Assembly (NCBI GenBank): GCA_961205875.1
Contig: OY540811.1
Span: forward strand, 20,701,248-20,765,247
Origin: Sialis fuliginosa
Taxonomy: Eukaryota > Arthropoda > Insecta > Megaloptera > Sialidae
DNA length: 64,000 nt
Direction: 5' to 3'
In this document: piece after piece, positions 13,801 through 25,800 of the stretch
Layout of the letters: every line of letters starts with the position of its first letter
Position numbering within the stretch: the stretch's first letter is position 1
Translations under genes and position numbers: made by a program
Notes under the pieces: generated by a model
What the model saw: the letters and a program-made list of their open reading frames with translations, nothing else
The model's database searches: none
Told to the model about the DNA's origin: nothing

Positions 13801-16800
13801 AAACAATTATTAAAACAAAATCGTATACTATTTAAAAAATAATGTAATCCTAAAGCTGATTATAAGTTCCGAATTCTCGAAAACAAATATTATTTTCTAC
13901 CCCGCCACTGTTCTACATGCAGTCTAAAGGGGAAATGCGGGGATGAACTGGTGGTGCACATTTGATGCTATTTTGTCAAAATGTATGTATGTTAGCGTTG
14001 CTGAGATGATGTGTTTTAATTATGCAAGACGGCTAAATGCCGCTCTCCGCTTTGCTACAGACATGGAGGCTATAGCAGCGCAACTAAGCTCTGGTCCAGA
14101 AACAAAACAATGAAAGCGATGTTTAAGCACATGTTAAAATTGTATTAATTCATTAATGCTCGGATTTTTTTTAAATCGGTTCGAAATGATACACAAGGTA
14201 AGCGTATACGGATTTATAGCGGGTGAAAGTGATTATTTCTAAAACGACCATTCTTTTAGAGTTCGTTTTTTTAAGGTATTTATTTTTTTGATGGAGCAAA
14301 AGTATGAATTTTTTACTGAAAAATAAAATTTTAGGATAAAAAAATTTAACCATTCATTGCATGTGTTTTACAAAAAATTTATATTGAAACTATACCACCT
14401 TCAAAATTCCAGTAAAAGTTAATTAAAATAATTAACTTTTACACGGCCGTATTTTCTGATTTTATCAATCAATATCAATACATATAAGTACTAACTTCAT
14501 TGTGTGACATTAGGCTAAATTTTAATTGTATTGCTTCCTCGCCATATCGAAAATACAAGAAACTTTGTGATCATTTTAATATGAGAAAAAAAGTGTTTTC
14601 CGATTTCAAAATTTGTCTGTCTGTTTGTGTGTCCGTGTGTCTGTCCCCTGAATCCTTGTCACACGTATAACTCATGAACCACTGAATCGATATTAATGAA
14701 ACTTGATTGGTTGGTTGGATGGGTCTGGATTTAGAACGGTTCCATTTCAAAATTATTTGAATCGTATGTAAAAGCGAGAGGTGATACCCCAAAATATATT
14801 TTTTTAAGATATCTCAAGGAAGACACGTTTCGTAATTAAATTCTATCATATGTTATAGGTCATCACAACGTTTGTTGTAAAATATTCCCTTATAATTTAT
14901 TTGCATTTGCTTTAAAAAATCGTCATTTGTTGCTTCCTCGCAATATCGAAGATACGAGAAGCTTTGAGATCGTTTTAGATTGAGACAAAAAAAATGTTCT
15001 CCGATTTAAAAATTGTAAATTGATCTTTCCGTTTCACGTCAAGACAAACACTTTTCGTTCCGTGTCTGTCTGTCTGTCCGTGTGTCCGTCCGTCCGTGTG
15101 TCTATCTCCTGCATCCTTGTCACACGCATAACTCATGAACCACTGAACCGATATTATTGAAACTTGGTCAAACGGTTGGGTCTGGCATGAGGACGGTCCC
15201 GTTTAAAAATCATCAAAATCGTGTGTAAGGAGGAGGGGTGACATCCAAAAATGTTTATAGAATATTTTTTGTAGAGCATTAAATTTCCTATAATATGGGT
15301 CTACAACGTTATAAATTTAGATTTAGAAAAGAAAATTTTCGAACTAATATTTTTTAGTAAAATTGTATAAAAATTAAATGGTTAATCAATTCTAAGCAAT
15401 TTATCTGAGCATCGGTTTTTATTTAAATTGTCCAATAATTAATTATCTTTGGTGAATTTAGCACGAGGAAGTACTGTGCATTTACTTGGCAGATGTTTTT
15501 TTTTTAAATTGATACTGACTTTGATATATTAACTGTCATTTTAACGTTTGAATAAATTTAGATTTAGATTGAAATTGTCAAAAAATTAAAAATATACGAA
15601 AAAATAATCAGGTGCGTCTTAAGAAAAATTTCGAACTAATATTTTTTAGTAAAATTTTATAAAAATTAAATGGTTAACCAATTCTAAACAATTTATCTGA
15701 GCATCGGTTCTTATTTAAATTGTCCAATAATTAATAATCTTGCGTGAATTTAGCACGAGGAAGCACTGTGCATTTACTTGGCAGATGTTTTTTTTACAGC
15801 CACTATTTACTTTGACATATTCAATTTTGTTCAAGTTTTTAAAGAGATAAATATATGATGCAATATTCGATAATATAAATATATAATACAATATACAATA
15901 TCACCCTTCTTTGTAATGTTGTTTTTTGAAAGACATCACGATGAAAATAGTCAGAATGGATTCAAGGTAGGTCAAATTGGATATTTCCATCAAAATCTCG
16001 AATTAAAAAAATCGGTTTTACAATAGGTATAGTACTTACTTATACTACTTATAAGAATTTCATACATATCGCAGCAAGTAAAGAAAACGTAAGGTAAAAG
16101 AAAACTAATATATTTCACTTTATATAAATTCTTATACTTTTAATATGCAATCAATTAAAATTAAAATTATTTTCCAATAAAGTGTAAAATCTATAAAATT
16201 AGTTTTCAGTAGCAAAAATCTTGATTTTTGACTAGTTATATTTCAAGGTAAATAAAAAAAAAATAATTAAAATATTATAAACCTCTACATTTACTATTTA
16301 CCTACACAAAAATCATTTAAATGTGATTTTGAGTTCCCTATTGTCTTTAAACAATGTTAATATAATAAAGTCCAACATACTAAATAATTAAAATTTTATA
16401 TCAATACATATATGTATGTATATTTGTTAGGTAACGTAATTTGTTAATGATATATGGCATACCTTCGTGCGCAAGCCAACTCTGATCTGCAGCTGAATTA
16501 GAACTACGGCATTCTGAAAATTGTTCATTTCCTCCTGAAATGAATAAGTAATTATTGTTGTGTTATATATAATTCATTGAAATACCTAGCCAATTAAATA
16601 ATATAGAGTTTCACACATCGCTTTATATATTAACAAAACATTATATAATTGGTAAATCTATTAAATTGTAAGCAAATACCGTTATATGTTTCGAAATAAC
16701 TTATTAATTAGGCCGATAGTTATTAAATCTACATTTAGAGGTAAATTGAAATTAGGGATAATACATAGTAAATATGAATTATCAATATTAATGTCATTTT

Positions 16801-19800
16801 CACTAAAATTGTAAATAGTTATCTACATATTACCATACATAATGCATGTCTACATATCAACATTAATATTTTCATCAATGTACGAGAATAATTTAAGTTG
16901 CTTTTGCGGATATACCTAAATGATTTTGTTGATAAATAGATTAGAAAAACTATCGTGGTATGTCTTTAAATTCTCATTTTAATTACAAAAAATAAAAAAT
17001 TACATTTCTACTAGTCTCAAAATTAAAGTAAAATGCTATTTAGATTAGCAATGTACAAAAATCATAGACAGTTTTTTTGGCGAGCGGATTACTGCTATTT
17101 TGAGTACGGTGGCTAAAAATGATTTTCTTAAATTTTTTATATTTTTCTGAGAAAAACCATCTATATACATGATATTTTTTATGCGGTCTTTTAATAGGTA
17201 TACACATTTTTTTGTTTAATAAATCTTAATCTGCATTAAAAAATCGTATTTTTATGGTTTTCTTTTCTCGGAAATTAATTGTTTAATCAGAATAAATCAA
17301 AATTGAAAATAATCACCCAACCTTAAACTATAACTTGATTTTTTTTTTCATTTTGATTATTATGTAAAAACTTCATTAGACCCGAACTCGCTCACTGCGT
17401 CGTAAACTAATATAGTAGCTGGCTACAGTATTCGTTTAATAATTGAAATATTTAAATATTAGGATGAAAGCTTCAATTAAACACAAATTTAGAATATTTT
17501 AATTTAACATTTATTTGTCATAAATATTATCTTTATTAATACACTTATCAGAACATCTACAAACTGAGCAACATTTAAAATCTTAAGCCAAACAAGAGCA
17601 TGTTTTAGCTGAACAAGAAGGTTTTCCGCCACAAGAACAAAAATATTTTAGTTATATCATGTATATAGATGTTTTTTTCTCAGAAAAATATAAAGAATTT
17701 AATAAAATCATTTTTAGCCACTAGAACGTTGATTGGTTGGTTAGTGTAATTTCTAAGCGAGTTAGTTGGGATAATCCGCTCGCTTATTTATACTTCGTAT
17801 ATATACAGTAGAAAATCCAGATTCAATTGTAGGAATGTTTAATTATTATTAATTTTAGAAAAGTGCCACTAATATTTAAATTTTGAAATAATAATAATTG
17901 AAATACAATAGCTATAGGTATAATGTAATATAGAATAATAGGTAAGGAAGGTAGTGGAACTTTTACATGACGATCTTAACTAGAATTATAATTTGTAATT
18001 AGAAAACAATGATCTTAAATTAACACAAAAACTATCGAAAAAAACTTTAATATATGATTTAGATACTCTTAAAAATAATATGAATCATGTTGCCCTTAGC
18101 TGGAGTAAGTGTGGCACATATTTTATATGTAACTATATATAAAATGTATGTATATAAGAATATAAGAAATCACTAATTAATATAATTTCCAAATTATTAA
18201 ATTGATATAGGTATTAGTTTATGTAATTACAAATTTCTTACCGTTTTGATCAAATTTCAATTGCCCGTAATATGGTTGTGAAACAGATCCTCTCGCTTGA
18301 TCTTGAAGAGAGAACGGTGTGCTCTGAAAAAAAAAATATATACATTTACATTTCTATATATATGTATATATTTATGATCACTTAAATGTAAAATACATTA
18401 TATCAATTACTTCTTGTATAGGTACATATTATTAAAATATACATATTTAATATAAATAAAATATATAGGAGACAAATAAAATAATTAAAAAAGATGTTAG
18501 GTATAAAGTTTAAAAGTTTCTTGTTAAAAACGTTAACAACTTATTTTTTAAATAAATTTATTTATTAAGTATAGCCGCCCTAGTATTATATTTAAACAGT
18601 CGAAAAAATATATTTATATAGGTATGTAGTATAGATTGTAGGTACTAATTAATTACAAGTACTATTATTTTTAAATTTATTCAGATAATATACTAAAAAT
18701 AGTGCTATTTATGACAAAAAACCATACATAATTTTGCGTACACACATGCAGTTTTGTCATTAAACTGATAAAGAGGGAGATAGATTTGCTCGCGTGAATT
18801 TATAACTAATTAGGTAAATTCGAGTTTGGCCACAATCAAATTGCATTGCGCATGTAATCAAAAATAGCACAATTTATAAATCCGAAACAGGTTTCTTCAA
18901 CTGCAATTGAAAATCGATACTCACATGTCATTTTGACCTAATTTTAACAAATATTTATTCAACTAAATTAAAACAACGTACGGTACATTTCATGCAAGTT
19001 TTTATAATATTAATTATAAAATAAAATAATATGTACCTAATAGTAAAAATTTAAAATTCTATACCAAACCATTATATTAATCAATAACATAAATATACTT
19101 TCATAATGATTTTGTTAAATTTTGAACAAAATTGTATTCAACCGGTATTAAAAATATTATTAGATTCAATACATATTTTATTTCTTATTACTATTTTAAT
19201 TTTATTACTTTAATATAGCTTACAATTAACTAAACTACGAAGCAATTTAATCTAAATATATTTTTTTAAATCTTCCAATGTTTCATCTCTATAAAATACA
19301 TATTGCACATCTTTATGAAATTAACATTTAATATTTTGATATAACATACGTTACAGCCTAATTCAATCATTGATTCCACGAGCGTTGAGAAAATCATCTA
19401 CGAGTTAATAAGGAAATTGGGCAACCTGTCTCCCGCGACGGAAACCACGGAGATTCATCTTCGATTGAATTTGTACCAGGGCTGTACCGTTTATGTACAA
19501 TTATTATTTAATATGTAGTTATGTCTGTATAACGCTGAATTTGTCAAACAGAATAACATGAGAATAACTGAGAACCAGGGGGTTTAGGAAGGCCAAAAGG
19601 CCCGGGCCCAAAAATTATATTTTTACATAAATATTTATAGTTTATATTATCTTTCATAATACGAGTTCAAACTAAATTTAAGGAATTTGTTAGAAACTTT
19701 TTTACGCTTACAAAACCAAGGTATACCCCCCCCCCCCCAAATGTTGTTTGTCGCAGGCCCTATTGAAGTTTTCTCAGGGCCTGCAGTGAGAACTATCTGT

Positions 19801-22800
19801 ATAAATATTCTTCGTTTTGTATTGGAGATATAAATATACACACTAATACACAGGCCTGCGTTATAATCCATACTAATAATAAATGCGAAAGTAACTTTGT
19901 CTGTTTGTTACCTTTTCACAGCTAAACTGCTAAACCGATCTTGATGAAATTTGGCAGGGAGATAGCTTGCATCATGAGGAAGGACATATGCTTTATATTC
20001 CGAAAAATTGATTAGATAAAAAAACAAATACCACATGGACGAAGTCGCGGGTAACATCTAGGACCTTATAAAATGTGAATCTAATATTGTAACTGAAAGT
20101 AATTTAAATATAATAGAACAAAAAATATGTTGAGGACTTCCTATGAAGTCGAAACACGTGTCGAGTGACTTTGTTTTCTTTTGGTTAAGGTGTATACTAT
20201 ATATATTTAGTTTAATGACTAAGAAATCACAGTTTCTCCAGTTTCTAATAGTGGTTTGTTAGTGTCAAATATTTCGTATTTGAAGCAATTAATTGATTGT
20301 AAGTTGAAAGTCAATAAAATAATAATTATTGAAATAATATTTTTTTAGAGATTTATTTAATCCATACTGAGAAAAGGTTTTGCATGTTTTGTACAAAAAA
20401 ATATGTTTAATGTGTCTTGATTTCACAAATTTTGAGAAAAACTGGTTTATAGTTAAAAAAAGTCAACTCTTACTTTATGTAACAGACATGAAACACATTG
20501 TTTTCTTGTGTACAAGAAAGTTTCACAATACAAACACGTAGTAAAGAGGGTATCTCGTTGTCAAAACTTTGTCAGATTACTTAGGTGATGAAAAATTACC
20601 CAAGAGGGTGATTTTCATTATGTCATCACTAGCAGCTAATCAAATACTGTCTAGTCTAGAGTTACTTATAAATACCTATAAATGATTGAGATATAATTAT
20701 TTCAATTATTTATTTATTGTTATTATATTAAATGTTAAAACATATAAATATGATTTAGCTGAGAAGTAAACGTTTTTGAAATCCCGATCTTCCATCAACG
20801 ATAATAATTTTACATATCAATATAATATTGAATTCAGCGTTAATTAATCGGAGGTTATTTTTGTGGTCTTTTTTAAAAGTTAAATGACTTAACCAGGTGG
20901 GTAAATCGAAATAAAATCGGTTTATTAATCATAAAGTAATAAATTATAATAAGTATTTATTTATTAATAATTTAATATAGACTGGCTTTTAAAAATCTGA
21001 AGAATTCAAATCAATTTTTATATTCTAATTAAATCTGATACTAAAAATTATTGCAAATGATTTAATCAATTCTGCAGAAGAATTTAGTAATTTCTCAAGT
21101 ATAATGATTAAGTTTTTGAAAAAAATTGTATGTATGTATTTTGTGGGAGAACGGGGGTAAGATAATAACAAAGGATAGAACAGTGCAGGCTCTTATCTTA
21201 AATATTGTGAATCCTATCTTGTCGTATCTTATATCAAGCTTGTCCAACCCACGACTCGCGAGGATTTTTGGTGCGACCCTTATCGGATAATATTTTTTCA
21301 ATAAGTAATATCGATTGACAACTTATTTAAAAATATATATTAAAACGATTTTAAAATCAAAATAAATTTGAATATTTCGGAATATTAACATAACACAATT
21401 TATGTAATATTTATAACAAAACCAAGCTTCGAATTTTGATAGCTAATTTTCCCTTCTAACGATTCTGCATTATTAATTTACTATCTTATACAAAAGAATA
21501 AATATAATAGCCTATTACTAAAAATATTTTACGTTTTAAAAAATGAAATAAAATGTTTTTGGAATCAAAAAGAACACGAGGAATAAAGAAGTCTTCAAAA
21601 ATTAAAAGATGGCGCAAGATTAAGTTTGGGCGGCAAAATCGTGTTAACAACGATAAAAACGGTCTTTAATTACTACAGGGGGGCGCTATTTTTTGATGTT
21701 TTGAGGCGAGGCGACCCTACGCTACATGAATGTTTCTGAATAGTTTTTTTTTCTCGTATGAAGCACAAAAAAATGTGCGGTCCTTGATAGGTTGGGTTTG
21801 TGCTATGCGGCCCAGAATATTCAAAAGGTTGGACACCTATGCCTTATATGATTACAATAATTGGTGCTATATTGGCGTATCGATAATTTATTTCTTCATA
21901 TTTTGAATCCATTTGTTAAAAATTTACAAGGAGTAATATTTTAAATTAAACTTTTTTATATCAAATTGATGCTTCTATTCAATAATTAAATTGTTAAAGT
22001 AGACATAAAATTTATTTGTTTTACCAATTACAATTTTAAAATACATCGTTTAAACTTTAAACGTTAAGCCTTGCTTGCCACTTCCATTACATATGTTTTA
22101 TATTTTACTGGTGGAGGGAGTCTACTCATATTACAAGAGCAATAAAAAAAATATAAAATTAGTCGCTTATATTGCTGGAACGGTATAAAGTTATAATATA
22201 TCATCGGGTCAATGTCATAGACGCGAATCTAATAAAATTAGGGTTTGATATAAATGGATTTTGACGTTTACTAACGCAAAATTATACATTAATAATTTTA
22301 AATAATATCTTTTGTAAAATGTATTAAAATATAGATTGGTACGACAAAGATATGACTATTTTTGCATTTTCTAATCATGTTAGTTCAAAATAGCCGCAAA
22401 AGGTAATTTCGATATGGAAAAGGGTATTAAACAAAAAAAAAATAAACAGAAAAATTATAATTAATCGTTTTGACTTTTATATTTTTGGTAGAATGATTTA
22501 GCGACGCCGCGGCCGTCCGACGGCCAGTCGACATGGTGGCGGCGGCGGTTCTCTATTCAGCAGCGGGTGTTGCTCGGCCAATTACGTTAATGACCATAGG
22601 TGACTTGTACAAACAATACCCCCAGCAATCAACCCTCGCTCCTTGTGTGTCACATCCTCTCCCATACACCCACGGGAGAAAATTGTTACCGAAGATATAG
22701 TAGTTATACAAGCATGTATATGTACTCTTTATTAATTTCTTTAATTTTTGTTATGTATATATTGTTTACTTTTGTTAATTTATACATTATATTAAATAAT

Positions 22801-25800
22801 CTCTTTGTAGAGTAGGGTTGCATGCCGAATCGAGACTCTTCTTGGTCTTGTTCTTGACCGAGATCGAAACTGAAACGAGATATGCTTGAATTTGGACGAG
22901 ATGAGACTGTCTTATATTTTGAAGAGACGAAGTCCAAATGATCAACTTTTTTATAATTCTCTTCAAGTCTTACTGAGAGTATCTGTTTTAAAACAATCTC
23001 AATAATTAGTAACAATTTACTCTTTAGAATCAATTATTAAAGTAAAATATAGAAGGAAGTCCTCTAGCGCCGGATATCATCAGTATCGCTGTATAGATAG
23101 GTAGAAACGTAGGAACCGAGGGACGGTAGCATTATATCTGCAAGAAGTGACACACTTCAGTCTCTACCGTAAAACAAGATTGTTTGATTGGTAACTAGTG
23201 AACACGTTGCATTCCTCAATTTTTTTACCATTTTACAGTGAATGATATTTATTCCTGTGGTAATAAGAAAAGGTCTGGTAAGTATTTAATCTATTATATA
23301 TTTAATTTTATCGAGGCCTCGAAAGTATATATTATATATTTTACTTTATGTATACATGTCCCCTGGTATCGGGCACAAATGTTTCCCCTAACATCGAACA
23401 GCAAAATGTATGCATTAAATTATATGTTTATTATGCATTTATCTTTCAGTTCCGACCCAAGACTGGCAGATATACCAAAACGTTCACATCAGAGTATGAG
23501 CAGAAATTGATTAATCATATCAAAGATTTATGACAACGACGGGGCTCTAGCTTGGAGACCTGGGCTAAGGAGGGCCCAGTGCGGCGAGTTAACGTGTTTT
23601 TTTGCTTCTTGTCCAAAAAAATGTCGTAGGTTTCTTAGCAGGAAGAGGCCCATCGAGAATCCTGGTCAGGGAAACCCGCGATAGGATGCCTTTTAGATAA
23701 TATGAATTTTTATTTAATTTAAAACAGAACTCTCAAAAGAATTATATAAGAAATGAAAAGATATCTCATGTTTTATGGTAGATGTTGTTACTGTCATGAG
23801 GAAAAAATAGAAACTTTTTTCTAAAATTGAGAATAATGATAATTTTGTAAGATTATTAACGCATCAATGAGAAACTTGTCCAAAATAAATTAAAGCACCA
23901 AAAAAATGGAAAATCGTTGTAACAATGTAACAATTATTAAATTTCAAAAAATTTGGTTAATTTGAGATTCAAGGAGAATGTTATAAAGAATTTATTTGAA
24001 TAATTATAAAAATAGTATTTTTTGATGTGGCCTTTCAGTAGTTAGGGTGATATGAATAGGCAAATAGGATCGCAGATCTACGACGCTGGGCGCTACCACC
24101 GCCTCAACATTACAATTTACTCGAGATGAATTTTCAAAAATACATTTTTAGGGCGCTTAAATGTTATAGAACTGCCCTGTGCGTAAGTAAACCTAAAGTT
24201 GTAAATTGTCAGATATTATAGTGACTAAAAAAAGGTTTTCAGGCATTCTGACAATTTTTTTTTCATTTTTCTTATTCTACAAAAAGTATGTTTTAATGGG
24301 GAATATTTATTCTACCTAAAGTCCCCTACTTTCATAACACGCCACTGTGGTATTTTATAAATGTTTAATGTATCAAGGTATACGATAATTTATTTTTTCT
24401 ACAACCGTTTAAAAAAGTAGGTTTTTTCATCGACATTTCAGTGTGTAAAATAGCTTGCCGCGCGTAAAAGTAACTTTTACGCACAGCGTGCGCAAAAGTG
24501 TTTACTGTTAATGTTAATAAAATTAAATAATTTGCGCAAAAGTGTTTACTGTTAATGTTAATAAAATTAAATAATTTTTTTTGAATTTTAGATTTCGTTA
24601 AACGTTTTTTGTATAGAAAATGGGGTGAAAAGTTGAAATTTTCAAACCGCAGGTCTGTATCTCAAACCGTTTTCGAGATATGGCCTCTCAAAGTTTCAGT
24701 TTTTTCAAAATTTTGGGGAAAAATAGCCGTAACTTTTGAACACGTGGTCGGAATTGTTTTTAGTTGACGAATTTTATGTTTAACGAAATCTAAAACTCAA
24801 AAATGTTTAATCAACTTTCATGGTTTTAATTTCACTTTTCATAGAAATTTCATAGAAAAATTTCAACTTTTCATAGAAATATCAACTCGAATACATACAA
24901 AAGTTAATTTATAACATGATATATTAAATTTTGTCACGAGCGTGATCAGACGTGAGAAAAAAATACAATTCGTGAGCAAAATTTACTCACACGTCTTATC
25001 ACAACTTAATCCAAAATGAAATTATTTTTTTAGTTATTATTTACGTGCGGCCCTCGAATAATTTTAGGTTGTTTATGCGGCCCGTGGAGCAATTTGGGTT
25101 AGCCAGGCCTGTTATAAACAGTAAAATTATAATGTAAACACGATCAACATTTTTCTCGTAAACGACTAAACGGTTTCTGATGATTTTTACGTCAACATTT
25201 TTATTCATGAATGTACATTCTAGAAATATTCTCTCGAATATAAGAACGTTGAGTTTGTTTATAAAAATATCAATTGTTTATAATTTTATACTTTTTTCCA
25301 CTCGAAAGTCAATTTTCACTGCACGTATATATGTTATGAAGATATATTTTTAGTTAGATTTCTTCGAATATCGTGTTCTCTTGTTTTTAAAAGACCTGCG
25401 CAAAGAATTTCGTATGAAGGACGCTCAATCTCTTGATACGAAGTATATCCCAACTATGATCTTTTAATGATCATATCATTTGTGTTCTTACAGCTACAAA
25501 CAAGTTGATGTTAGTTATAACATTCACTTCATATCGTATTTTCCATGAAAATTATCTACTTCCAAATTAGTGTTTCGAGAGGAAAATAACTATCCTTTTG
25601 AAAAGACTAACGCACGTGTTCTGATGCTTGCGCGTCGCACTGAAAAATTTATACAACATACATACTTACATAGTATTTCTTTTAGCATTTAAATTTTTTA
25701 TAAACAATGAAAATTTGTATAAACAAATGCGAGGTTTATAAACCCAAAAGCATATGACGTAAAAATCGTCAGAAACCGTTTAGCCGGTCATGAGAAAAAT

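Noticed and set aside
14590-15120. CTGTCTGTCCGTGTG runs as a possible array of regulatory sites or CRISPR-like repeats
   Set aside because: They are part of a common eukaryotic interspersed repeat, without regular spacers.
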